Assembly: GCA_049514215.1 (NCBI GenBank)
Contig: JBEKVI010000002.1
Coordinates: 62,001 to 126,000, forward strand
Direction of reading: 5' to 3'
Origin: BOG-994 sp049514215
GTDB lineage: Bacteria; Pseudomonadota; Gammaproteobacteria; Burkholderiales; Burkholderiaceae_D
Length of the DNA stretch: 64,000 nucleotides
Positions 44,883 through 52,612 of this stretch are shown here, one piece after another (within the stretch, counting starts at the first letter, position 1; each line of letters starts with the position of its first letter). The translations under genes were made by a program, and so were the position numbers. A model generated the notes under the pieces. That model did no database searches. It was not told the origin of the DNA and was given only the letters and a program-made list of their open reading frames with translations.

Positions 44883-44912
44883 GGGCGGAATCGATCCGCC
44901 CTTTTTCTTTTT
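44883..44912 (+). terminator. intrinsic terminator after phaR, directly ahead of rimO
   Basis: Stem GGGCGGA (44883-44889) / TCCGCCC (44895-44901), 5-base loop, then TTTTTCTTTTT (44902-44912). The U-run ends 11 bp before the rimO ATG. Confidence 0.85.
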
Positions 44913-44923
44913 CGGGATCCTTC

Positions 44924-46291
44924 ATGACGACCTTATCGCCGGCGCCTTGCATCGGCTTCATTTCACTGGGCTGTCCCAAGGCCCTGGTCGATTCCGAACA
45001 GATCCTCACGCAGTTGCGCGCCGAGGGCTACGAAACCGCCAAGGACTATGAGGGAGCCGATCTTGTGATCGTCAATACCTGCGGCTTTATCGACGCCGCC
45101 GTGGCCGAGTCGCTCGAGGCGATCGGCGAGGCCTTAAGCGAAAATGGCCGGGTGATCGTCACCGGATGTCTTGGGGCGAAAAAGGACCGCGATGGCCGCT
45201 CGCTCGTCGAGCACACGCATCCCAAGGTGCTCGCCGTCACGGGCCCCCATGCCGTGGGCGAAGTGATGGACGCCGTACACGCGCACCTGCCGCGGCCTCA
45301 CGATCCGTTCACCGATCTGTTGCCCGCCCAGGGTGTGAAACTGACGCCCTCGCATTACGCCTACCTGAAAATCGCCGAGGGCTGCAACCATCGCTGCACC
45401 TTCTGCATCATTCCTTCGTTGCGCGGGGACCTCGTCTCTCGTCCGATCGGCGAGGTCATGCGTGAGGCAGAAAAACTGGTTAAAGCGGGCGTGTCCGAAC
45501 TGCTCGTGGTCTCCCAGGACACGAGCGCCTACGGAGTGGACCTGCGTTACCGGACCGATTTCGTCGACGGTCGGCCGGTGCGCACCCGCATGACCGAACT
45601 GGTGCGCGAGCTCGGTCAATTGGGAGTGTGGGTCAGGCTCCACTACGTCTATCCCTATCCCCATGTCGACGAGATCGTTCCGCTGATGTCCGAGGGCAAG
45701 ATCCTTCCTTATCTGGATGTGCCGTTTCAGCATGCGCATCCGGACGTGCTCAAGAGGATGAAACGGCCCGCGTCGGGCGAGAGAAATCTCGAACGCATCC
45801 AGGCCTGGCGAGCCGTGTGTCCCGACCTCGTGATCCGCTCGACGTTCATCGCCGGCTTTCCCGGCGAGACCGAGGCGGAGTTTGAGTATCTTCTCGATTT
45901 CCTGCGCGAAGCCCAGCTCGACCGCGTCGGATGTTTCGCCTACTCACCTGTTGAAGGTGCCCTCGCCAACGCACTCGACGGGGCCCTGCCCGAAACGCTG
46001 CGGGAGGAACGGCGCAGCCGCTTTATGGCGGTGCAGGAACCGATCAGTGCCCAGCGCCTGCGAAAGCGCGTGGGCTCCGTTCAGACGGTCCTCGTCGATG
46101 GCGTCAATCGGGACGGCGCTGTGGCCCGCTCGCAAGGCGATGCCCCCGAGATTGACGGAAACGTTTTCATCAACCCACCCGAATCGATCAGTCAGCGCGC
46201 GCGCTATCGGGAGAAGGTGCGCGTGGGGGCCTTCGTGAAGGTCCGCATCGGCGGAGCCGACGGTCATGACCTTTGGGGCGATGTCGTCTAG
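44924..46291 (+). CDS. rimO: ribosomal protein S12 methylthiotransferase RimO
   Basis: 455 residues. UPF0004 domain cysteines (Cys17 in SLGCPKALVDSE, Cys53 in NTCGF, Cys82 in TGCLGA), radical-SAM motif Cys154-x3-Cys158-x2-Cys161 (GCNHRCTFC), and a C-terminal TRAM domain. It adds a methylthio group to Asp88 of ribosomal protein S12. The start codon is only 11 bp after the U-run of a terminator, so expression likely depends on read-through or on a short-leader transcript. A T-rich tract (46292-46305) immediately follows the stop. Confidence 0.96.
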   Translation: MTTLSPAPCIGFISLGCPKALVDSEQILTQLRAEGYETAKDYEGADLVIVNTCGFIDAAVAESLEAIGEALSENGRVIVTGCLGAKKDRDGRSLVEHTHPKVLAVTGPHAVGEVMDAVHAHLPRPHDPFTDLLPAQGVKLTPSHYAYLKIAEGCNHRCTFCIIPSLRGDLVSRPIGEVMREAEKLVKAGVSELLVVSQDTSAYGVDLRYRTDFVDGRPVRTRMTELVRELGQLGVWVRLHYVYPYPHVDEIVPLMSEGKILPYLDVPFQHAHPDVLKRMKRPASGERNLERIQAWRAVCPDLVIRSTFIAGFPGETEAEFEYLLDFLREAQLDRVGCFAYSPVEGALANALDGALPETLREERRSRFMAVQEPISAQRLRKRVGSVQTVLVDGVNRDGAVARSQGDAPEIDGNVFINPPESISQRARYREKVRVGAFVKVRIGGADGHDLWGDVV

Positions 46292-46601
46292 GTTTTTGTT
46301 TTTTTCGATCTCGCAGCAGGAAGCCTTGCTCATGCCCGCTGCGACGCTAGTAGAATAACCGAGGGCAGATTGGGTGTGCGGGCAAGCGACCCGGCGAGGG
46401 ATGGCCGGCCTGCAGGCCGCGTCCGGACCCTCCGCGCAGCCGGGCGTCAGGGCCATTCTCCAATCTTGGTTTAGGTGCATGGACTATCGCGCTCCATACT
46501 CATCCAGAAGGGCGATACGGGAGATACCTCAGGGAGGGCAATTCAGAAATCAGGATAAAGCGTGGCGCGCGTTTGCAGTCCGCATTCATTGCGCGCTCGA
46601 G

Positions 46602-46629
46602 GTAGGTGAACCTACTTCGTTGTCGAAGT
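46602..46629 (+). repeat. two overlapping small hairpins
   Basis: GTAGGT-GA-ACCTAC (46602-46615) overlaps by two bases with ACTTCG-TTGT-CGAAGT (46614-46629). The two stems use partly the same bases, so they can be alternative folds or two operator half-sites. Confidence 0.5.
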
Positions 46630-46652
46630 GACATTTGACAATTTATAACGAG

Positions 46653-46712
46653 TACCACATTGAAAACGCATGCCCGAGAACAGTAGGATTGCGATTCGTT
46701 TTCAACGTGGTA
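46653..46712 (+). repeat. 16-bp inverted repeat ahead of unknown membrane gene
   Basis: Arms TACCACATTGAAAACG (46653-46668) and CGTTTTCAACGTGGTA (46697-46712) match at 15 of 16 positions across a 28-base spacer. The second arm ends five bases before the AGGGA ribosome site of the gene at 46728. It can form a large leader hairpin or be a two-part operator. Confidence 0.6.
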
Positions 46713-46727
46713 ACACAGGGACTGCAG

Positions 46728-47162
46728 ATGTGGCGGTATGTTAAAAAAGCGGCGGTGGATGCGCTCATGCGATTGTTCATGTTCGCGCTCCTCGTGGAGT
46801 GGCTCCTCGCGGCGGGCGCGATCGTTGCGATGGATTCCCCGCGTTGGTGGATCGCCCTTTTTGGCATTGCGATGTCGGCCTATCTGCTAAGCGCCCTACC
46901 CGACGAGAAGAAGTCCCTCCCCCCCATCGGCGTCATTCAGATCGCCGTCTCGCTCGTCTACATGCCCATTGCCTCCGCATTGGCGGTCGCAGCACAGACC
47001 TATCCGGATGGGCAATTGCGCCTGTTCTTTGATGTCAGCCCAATCTGGTGCGCGATCTGTGTTTTCGCGTTGCCTCCCGTCATCACTTTTCTCGTTCTCG
47101 CCATCGTCGTTTGGCTCTTTGGCGGCTTTGCGCGCAAGCTGCGCACCATCCGTTTCGACTGA
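46728..47162 (+). CDS. uncharacterised four-helix membrane protein
   Basis: 144 residues from the ATG at 46728, which has an AGGGA site; a longer frame from 46635 would read through the inverted repeat. Four hydrophobic segments are visible at about 12-36, 43-60, 66-92 and 103-135, and the C terminus is basic (FARKLRTIRFD), pointing to the cytoplasm. No known signature is recognised. The upstream region with nested inverted repeats suggests controlled expression. It converges with the small gene ending at 47225. Confidence 0.6.
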   Translation: MWRYVKKAAVDALMRLFMFALLVEWLLAAGAIVAMDSPRWWIALFGIAMSAYLLSALPDEKKSLPPIGVIQIAVSLVYMPIASALAVAAQTYPDGQLRLFFDVSPIWCAICVFALPPVITFLVLAIVVWLFGGFARKLRTIRFD

Positions 47163-47224
47163 GTCTTCCCCCGCGCAAGGCACGGGCGCTGACGGGCTCG
47201 GCAGCGGGACTCGAGCTGCGGGAC

Positions 47225-47521
47225 TTACCACCGAATCCACCAGCCCTGGTAGGTACGCAGCCCGTTGTCCTCTTCGATGCCCTTGAGCATCATGCCCTGC
47301 TCCCCGTACGCGATCAGTTCTACGTCAAACAGATCAGGAACCAAAGGCGGACCGACGGACCGGTCGACCGGGCGCAACGTTGCCCGGCGCGACGCGCGAC
47401 GCAGGCCCTCCACCTGGGCGAGATAGATGCGCAGTGCGCCCACATAGACGCGCTGCTGATCCAGTCGACCTGGATCCACGGGCCGACCACCGGCATGAGT
47501 TAAGACGACACGCACCGGCAT
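47225..47521 (-). CDS. small conserved-looking hypothetical protein
   Basis: 98 residues from the ATG at 47521 with an AGGGA site; the longer frame to 47689 is low-complexity and crosses a palindrome. The protein reads as a compact alpha/beta unit: MPVRVVLTHAGGRPVDPGRL, then LRIYLAQVEGLRR, TLRPVDRSVGPP, and a distinctive YQGWWIRW end. I recall similar short proteins in other proteobacteria, always without a function. A 28-bp palindrome sits 18 bp upstream, so expression is probably regulated. Confidence 0.6.
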   Translation of the reverse strand: MPVRVVLTHAGGRPVDPGRLDQQRVYVGALRIYLAQVEGLRRASRRATLRPVDRSVGPPLVPDLFDVELIAYGEQGMMLKGIEEDNGLRTYQGWWIRW

Positions 47522-47538
47522 GGCAGTCCCTGATCCAT

Positions 47539-47566
47539 CATTTAGGGAACAAATGTTCCCTAAATG
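47539..47566. promoter_or_regulatory. near-perfect 28-bp palindrome, likely operator
   Basis: CATTTAGGGAACA (47539-47551), two central A bases, then TGTTCCCTAAATG (47554-47566): 13-bp perfect arms. It lies directly upstream of the ribosome site of the 98-residue gene. The core GAAC-N4-GTTC resembles the LexA box of gram-positive bacteria, but that is only a formal match. No T-run follows on either strand, so a terminator is unlikely. Confidence 0.6.
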
Positions 47567-47625
47567 CTCCGCGGGTGTCAAGTCGCCCCTGAAAAAGGGT
47601 CGCCGCAAGCCAGAGCGGCGAGCGC

Positions 47626-47667
47626 GCCGGGCAGACGGGGGTGCACGCCGGGCAGACGGGGGTGCAC
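47626..47667. repeat. 21-bp tandem repeat, two exact copies
   Basis: Two identical 21-bp units (47626-47646 and 47647-47667) beginning GCCGGGCAGACGG. It lies in the 307-bp gap (47522-47828) between the palindrome and the racemase gene; nothing else recognisable is in the gap. Probably a slippage product. Confidence 0.75.
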
Positions 47668-47828
47668 GCCGATGGCCGGAATTGGGCAAAATGAGACCTC
47701 CTGGTGGATGCGGGCGGGCTCGCCTCGCCTGTCCCGAAAGCGGCCGGTAGCGCGCGCAGGAGATCTCCCAAAAGAACGGGCGTGTTTACCGCGTGCCAGA
47801 GGTCAGGGGCGACGAAAGCGAACCGAGC

Positions 47829-48539
47829 ATGACGCAACACATCGGGATTCTCGCCTGCTCAGCGGAGGGCGCGGCACTCTGTTATCGGACGATCTGCACG
47901 GAAGGACCTTCGCTGCTCGGGGACCATAATCATCCCGAGGTGTCGATACACACCTTCCCCCTTCTCGAGTACCTGAAGCCTTTGCGACGCGGTGATTGGG
48001 CCGGCGTGGCCGAGCTGATGTTGGCCTCGAGCGAGAAGCTCGTGCGCAGTGGCGCAGATTTTTTCATCTGTCCTGACAACACCATCCACGAGGCCTTGCC
48101 GCTGATCCGATCGCGGCTTGCACGCCCCTGGTTGCATATCGCCGAGGTGGTGGCCGATAGCGCTTTCCAGGCGGGGTTCCAAAGACTTGGCCTTACGGGC
48201 ACGCGCTGGCTCGTCAATGGTGCCCTCTATCCGGATGCTCTTGGCGCACGCGGGCTTCGGTGTATTCGGCCAAGCGAGGAGGATTGCCAGGAGATCGACC
48301 GCATCATCATCGACGAGCTCGTCAATGGAGTCATCCGGTCGGAAGCGACGGACTACTTCTTGCACGTCGTCGCGAAATTGAAGGACCAAGGCTGCGAAGC
48401 GGTCATCCTTGGCTGCACCGAACTGCCCCTCATCGCGAACAACTCCAATTCAGCCCTACCGGTACTGGATTCGACTCGTCTGCTCGCTCGGGCCGCTTTG
48501 CGCGTCGCAATCGGCACTCCGATCTCGGTTGGGAAGTGA
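47829..48539 (+). CDS. aspartate/glutamate racemase-family protein
   Basis: 236 residues from ATG 47829 (a GTG at 47793 is possible). Two catalytic cysteines of the Asp/Glu/hydantoin racemase fold are present: FFICPDNTIHEAL (first) and AVILGCTELPLI (second). The start, HIGILACSAEGAALCYRTI, is the substrate loop. It probably interconverts enantiomers of an acidic or other amino acid, but many relatives are uncharacterised. It is convergent with the EamA exporter gene, whose product type often moves amino acids. Confidence 0.85.
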   Translation: MTQHIGILACSAEGAALCYRTICTEGPSLLGDHNHPEVSIHTFPLLEYLKPLRRGDWAGVAELMLASSEKLVRSGADFFICPDNTIHEALPLIRSRLARPWLHIAEVVADSAFQAGFQRLGLTGTRWLVNGALYPDALGARGLRCIRPSEEDCQEIDRIIIDELVNGVIRSEATDYFLHVVAKLKDQGCEAVILGCTELPLIANNSNSALPVLDSTRLLARAALRVAIGTPISVGK

Positions 48540-48599
48540 AGGTGGCCAAAGGGTAGTCGCATGCGGGGCTTCCCAAGGCGGGACGCGGGCGGAAACCAC

Positions 48600-49532
48600 T
48601 TAGCGGGGTTGTCCCTCGGTCGACGCAAGCCCTTCGGGTGCGATGTGTGCGGCTTGGGGCCGCTCGCCCGAATTCCCAAGGAGAGCGCCGCCCACAATGA
48701 GAAGCAGGGCCACCAGAGTCGTCCATCCCAGTTGACCGTATCCCGCGGCGGCAAGTAGGAGCGTCGAGAGGAGCGGGGTCAGGTAGGCGAGGCTCCCCAG
48801 ACTTCGTGGATCCCCGCGCTTGAGTGCGGCATCCCAGAGAAAAAACGCTCCTCCCATGGGGCCCACACCCAGCGCGAAGAGAAGGAGTACCGTGCGCGGC
48901 TCCCAGGTGATCGCGGGCTCCAAGACGTGATGGCAGGCTATGGCGAGCGTACCTGAAGCCGCGCAGAAAAGTCCGACCGCGGTGGTGGGGAATCCGCCTC
49001 GACCAGATCCGGCGCGCTGGCAGCCCAGCGAGTACGTGGCCCAGATGAGCGCGGAGGCAAGCGCAAAGCCGTAGCCCATGAGCGCTCTGGGATCGATCGC
49101 GAGACTGGCCAGACTCGCGGATCCCGCAATCGCGAATGCCGCACCAATGAGGCCAAGGGCTGCGCCGACGAGGTGCCGCGCGCTCGATCGGACCGTCGTG
49201 GAAAAAAGGGGCGCAAGAACCACGATGAAAAGTGGCCAGAGATAATTGACCAGATTCGCCGGCAGTGGCGGGGCGTAGCGCAATGCCATGAAGAGAAGGA
49301 AATGGAATCCGAACAGTCCGTAGACGCCAAGAACAACCACGCCAGGCGCGACGCGCACCCGAATCCAGAAAGGAAGACTGCCCAAACCCGCGACAAGGAG
49401 GGCGGTCCCGACGACAAAAAACGGAGGCAGCTTCGCTAGCTGTACGCCAAACCAGGCCAAAGACGCCCAAAGCCCGATGGCAAGCAGGGCCAGCCACGTC
49501 GCGTGCCGGCTGGATTTTGTCGACCGTTGCAT
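48600..49532 (-). CDS. EamA/DMT-family transporter, likely amino-acid or metabolite exporter
   Basis: 310 residues with about ten transmembrane helices in two EamA repeats (first from WLALLAIGLWASLAWFG, second from LMGYGFALASALIWATYSLG). Segment NLVNYLWPLFIVVLAPLF is like E. coli YddG, an aromatic amino-acid exporter. It is divergent from bktB and convergent with the racemase gene. Substrate cannot be fixed from sequence. Confidence 0.82.
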   Translation of the reverse strand: MQRSTKSSRHATWLALLAIGLWASLAWFGVQLAKLPPFFVVGTALLVAGLGSLPFWIRVRVAPGVVVLGVYGLFGFHFLLFMALRYAPPLPANLVNYLWPLFIVVLAPLFSTTVRSSARHLVGAALGLIGAAFAIAGSASLASLAIDPRALMGYGFALASALIWATYSLGCQRAGSGRGGFPTTAVGLFCAASGTLAIACHHVLEPAITWEPRTVLLLFALGVGPMGGAFFLWDAALKRGDPRSLGSLAYLTPLLSTLLLAAAGYGQLGWTTLVALLLIVGGALLGNSGERPQAAHIAPEGLASTEGQPR

Positions 49533-49714
49533 CGGCGGATTCTAGCGGGTGCATGCGGGCTCGCAAAATGGAGCCCATCCGAGCGGCCCTTGCACGGCCT
49601 CTCGGTCCGGCTCCCGGGCGCCAAGCGGGGCTCGCGGACATGCCATAATTCCGGTGGAGCCTGCCGCGTCCACAGCGCGGATCAAGGCTTGCCTTCAACA
49701 AGGAGGAACGGATC

Positions 49715-50899
49715 ATGACGCGAGAAGTGGTGGTAGTAGGCGCGGTTAGGACGGCCATCGGCTCGTTCGGTGGCGGGCTGAAGGATTTCTCACCGACCCA
49801 ACTGGGTGCAAAGGTCGTCGCCGAGGCGCTTAAGCGAGCCCACGTCGACGGTACGGAGGTCGGGCATGTCGTCTTTGGCCATGTCATCAACACGGAACCG
49901 CGCGACATGTATCTCGCACGCGTGGCGGCGCTTGACGCAGGTGTTGCCGAGCACGTTCCGGCCATGACCCTGAACCGATTGTGCGGCAGCGGTCTTCAGG
50001 CCGTCATTTCGGCCGCGCAGACGATCCTGCTGGGCGACGCCGAGATTGCTCTGGGAGGCGGGGCCGAGAGCATGTCGCGCGCGCCCTATCTCGCGCTCGG
50101 GGCACGCTGGGGCAATCGGATGGGCGATGGAAAGCTGCTCGACATGATGCTCGGCGCACTGCATGACCCGTTTCACAACATTCACATGGGGGTCACCGCC
50201 GAAAATGTAGCCAAGCAGTATGGGATTACGCGCTCCGACCAGGACGCACTCGCCCTTGCCAGCCATCAACGCGCCACGCACGCCATTCGCGAGGGGCGCT
50301 TTAGGACCCAGATTCTGCCCATCGAGCAGCAAACCAAAAAGGGTACGGTCAGTTTCTCGGTCGATGAACATCCGCGCTCGGACCTCTCGGAGGCAGACCT
50401 GGCCAAGCTTCGCCCGGTCTTCGTCAAGGAAGACGGAACCGTCACGGCAGGGAACGCCTCGGGACTGAACGATGGCGCGGCTGCCCTGATTCTCATGGAG
50501 CGGAGTGTGGCGCGTGCGCGCGGCGCAGTGCCGATGGCGCGCCTGGTGGCCTATGGCCATGCGGGTGTCGACCCCACGATGATGGGCATCGGACCGGTTC
50601 CGGCAACCCGCATCGCCCTGGAAAAGGCGGGCCTGTCGATTGGCGAGATCGATGTCATCGAGGCCAATGAGGCGTTTGCCGCGCAAGCTTGCGCTGTGAC
50701 ACGCGAGTTGGGACTGGATCCGGCGAAGGTCAATCCGAACGGTAGCGGTATCTCGCTTGGCCATCCGATTGGTGCAACCGGCGCCATCATCACGGTCAAG
50801 GCACTCTACGAGCTCGAACGCGTTGCCGGACGATATGCGCTGGTAACCATGTGTATTGGCGGCGGGCAAGGGATTGCGGCCATCTTTGAGCGCATTTGA
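49715..50899 (+). CDS. bktB: beta-ketothiolase BktB
   Basis: 394 residues. Thiolase catalytic groups: Cys in LNRLCGSGLQAVIS, NEAFAAQA, NGSGISLGHPIGATGA (His), and MCIGGGQGIAAIFERI (Cys). The wording from MTREVVVVG to the end follows Ralstonia BktB far more closely than PhaA. BktB accepts propionyl-CoA with acetyl-CoA and yields 3-ketovaleryl-CoA for copolymers. An AAGGAGGA site precedes the ATG. Its stop overlaps the next start (TGATG). Confidence 0.93.
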   Translation: MTREVVVVGAVRTAIGSFGGGLKDFSPTQLGAKVVAEALKRAHVDGTEVGHVVFGHVINTEPRDMYLARVAALDAGVAEHVPAMTLNRLCGSGLQAVISAAQTILLGDAEIALGGGAESMSRAPYLALGARWGNRMGDGKLLDMMLGALHDPFHNIHMGVTAENVAKQYGITRSDQDALALASHQRATHAIREGRFRTQILPIEQQTKKGTVSFSVDEHPRSDLSEADLAKLRPVFVKEDGTVTAGNASGLNDGAAALILMERSVARARGAVPMARLVAYGHAGVDPTMMGIGPVPATRIALEKAGLSIGEIDVIEANEAFAAQACAVTRELGLDPAKVNPNGSGISLGHPIGATGAIITVKALYELERVAGRYALVTMCIGGGQGIAAIFERI

Positions 50900-51351
50900 T
50901 GGCACCAAAAGACACGGCGTCGCTGTGGCCGGTCGACCGGCGTGCCGTTGTGAAGCTGTGTGCGCTGCTCCTCTTGAGCCCAGGACAGCTTTGGGCGGCT
51001 TCGCCCGATGCAGGGGCCAAGCCCGTCGCGAGTTTGGTTTCGGGGGTCTACCGGGGACGACTCGGCGAGCACGACATCCAGCTCGAACTCGCGCTGGAGC
51101 AGGGCGTGGAAGATAGCGTGGAAGGTTCCTATTTTGTGTTCGGCGAAGGTGCCAAGATCCTCCTGGCCGGGGAGTTCGAGGGTTCGCATCTGACGATGGA
51201 GGAATCGCACAACGGCAAGGATGTGTCCGGAACCTGGATGGGAGAGATCTCCGCCTCCGGCATCGCCGGCCTGTGGCACGATGCGAGCGAGAGCAAGGAG
51301 CTGAGCTTCCAGCTGACGCGAATTCCGGGTTCGAAGTCGGGCAAGCCATGA
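50899..51351 (+). CDS. small exported hypothetical protein
   Basis: 150 residues from the ATG that overlaps the bktB stop. An N-terminal signal (DRRAVVKLCALLLLSPGQLW, Ala-Ala-Ser after it) has an arginine pair. The mature part, about 110 residues, is a beta-rich repeat-like unit (GVYRGRLGEHDIQLEL, GSYFVFGEGAKILLAGEF, VSGTWMGEIS, GIAGLWHDASES), like small lipocalin-type or calycin-like folds. No family recognised. Overlaps metC by 4 bp (ATGA). Confidence 0.7.
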   Translation: MAPKDTASLWPVDRRAVVKLCALLLLSPGQLWAASPDAGAKPVASLVSGVYRGRLGEHDIQLELALEQGVEDSVEGSYFVFGEGAKILLAGEFEGSHLTMEESHNGKDVSGTWMGEISASGIAGLWHDASESKELSFQLTRIPGSKSGKP

Positions 51352-52541
51352 CGCGCCCCTCCCGCGCCACCGAGCTCTTGCATAGTGACTATGCGGCGCC
51401 TTCGGGCTTCGGCAGTCTTTCTACGCCCATCCATCATGCCTCGACGATTACCTTTCGTGATGTTGCGAGCATGCGCGCGCGTGACTGGCGTAGGGACGAC
51501 AGCTATACCTATGGGCTGCACGGAACGCCAACCACGCTCACTCTGGAAAATCGGATCGCCATCCTAGACGGCGGCGAGCATACCGTTTTGACCCCATCCG
51601 GGCTCGCGGCGATCGTGGTCACCCATTTCGCGCTGTTGAAAGCCGGGGATGCGGTCCTGCTCCCGACGAACGTCTATGCTCCAAGCCGAGATCTCGGCAC
51701 AGCGATTCTGGCCCCGTTGGGCATTGAGGTGACCCCCTACGATCCGAGTTTGGGCGCCGCCGTGGAGGAGCTGGTTACGCCGGCGACGCGACTGTTGTGG
51801 ATCGAAAGCCCGGGGTCGGTCACGATGGAAGTCGCCGATCTAGCTGCGCTGGTTCAGGTCGCGCGCAAGCACGGCATTACCACCGCGATCGATAACACCT
51901 GGTCGGCGGGCCTTCTTCTTCGTCCCTTCGATCATGGCGTAGACGTCGTCATGCACGCGCTGACGAAATACCCCTCGGGAGGAAGCGATGTCCTGATGGG
52001 CTCGGTGACGACGCGTGATCGGGCCTTGCATGAACGCATCAAGCACGCCCACATGCGTCTCGGATTCGGGGTGAGCGGAGACGATGCCTATCTGGTCCTG
52101 CGCAGTCTGGGTTCCCTGGAGGCGCGGCTCGCGCATCACGAGCAGGCGGCGCTTCTGGTCGCGCACTGGCTCAAGGGACGGGACGAAGTCGCACAAGTGC
52201 TCCATCCGGCTCTCGAGGAGTGCCCAGGCCATGTCTTTTGGAAACGCGACTTTCTAGGCTCGGGAGGGTTGTTCTCCTTCATTCTCAAGCCCGGTATCAG
52301 TCAGGACCGGGTCGATGCCATGGTGGAGGCCCTCAAGCTGTTTCGAATCGGGTACAGCTGGGGCGGAGCGATGAGTCTTGCCGTTCCCTATCTTCTCTCG
52401 CAATCCCGTTCTCAATCGTCCTGGAAGTCTCCGAACTCGCCCTGGCAGGCCGGCAGCCTGGTTCGCCTGTTCATCGGGCTTGAATCACCCAGCGACCTGA
52501 TAGCCGACCTCGCGCAGGCCTTCGAGCGGCTTGCGCCCTAG
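51348..52541 (+). CDS. metC: cystathionine beta-lyase
   Basis: 397 residues, Cys/Met-metabolism PLP family. YTYGLHGTPTTLTLENRIAIL binds the phosphate, IDNTWSAGLLLRPFDHGVDV carries the PLP Asp, and HALTKYPSGGSDVLMG holds the Schiff-base Lys. It converts cystathionine to homocysteine, pyruvate and ammonia. The ATG at 51348 overlaps the preceding stop. A Ser/Gln-rich insertion (SQSRSQSSWKS) near residue 350 is unusual. Cystathionine gamma-synthase is a less likely alternative. Confidence 0.9.
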   Translation: MTRPSRATELLHSDYAAPSGFGSLSTPIHHASTITFRDVASMRARDWRRDDSYTYGLHGTPTTLTLENRIAILDGGEHTVLTPSGLAAIVVTHFALLKAGDAVLLPTNVYAPSRDLGTAILAPLGIEVTPYDPSLGAAVEELVTPATRLLWIESPGSVTMEVADLAALVQVARKHGITTAIDNTWSAGLLLRPFDHGVDVVMHALTKYPSGGSDVLMGSVTTRDRALHERIKHAHMRLGFGVSGDDAYLVLRSLGSLEARLAHHEQAALLVAHWLKGRDEVAQVLHPALEECPGHVFWKRDFLGSGGLFSFILKPGISQDRVDAMVEALKLFRIGYSWGGAMSLAVPYLLSQSRSQSSWKSPNSPWQAGSLVRLFIGLESPSDLIADLAQAFERLAP

Positions 52542-52612
52542 GTCGATTTGAACTCGCCGCGCGTGAGCTGCGCTTTCGTTCGTCTCCCGAACACCCTCTC
52601 CAAGGGGGGGAC

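Larger units (their letters stand above)
46292..46727. other. 436-bp non-coding region with nested inverted repeats
   Basis: No convincing gene. It begins with a T-rich tract just after rimO, has a 14-bp palindrome CGGCCTGCAGGCCG (46406-46419), then from about 46460 becomes less GC-rich than its surroundings and holds the inverted repeats listed separately (46602-46629, 46653-46712). A TTGACA at 46635-46640 has no good -10 partner. Likely a long regulatory leader for the downstream membrane-protein gene. Confidence 0.5.

Noticed and set aside
47626..47667. 21-bp repeat pair as a small CRISPR array
   Set aside because: The two copies are directly adjacent with no spacer, and no cas genes are present.
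48430..49965. 511-codon minus-strand frame across the EamA transporter gene
   Set aside because: The transporter frame shows ten hydrophobic helices and ordered EamA repeats, while this one is Arg/Ser-rich low complexity.
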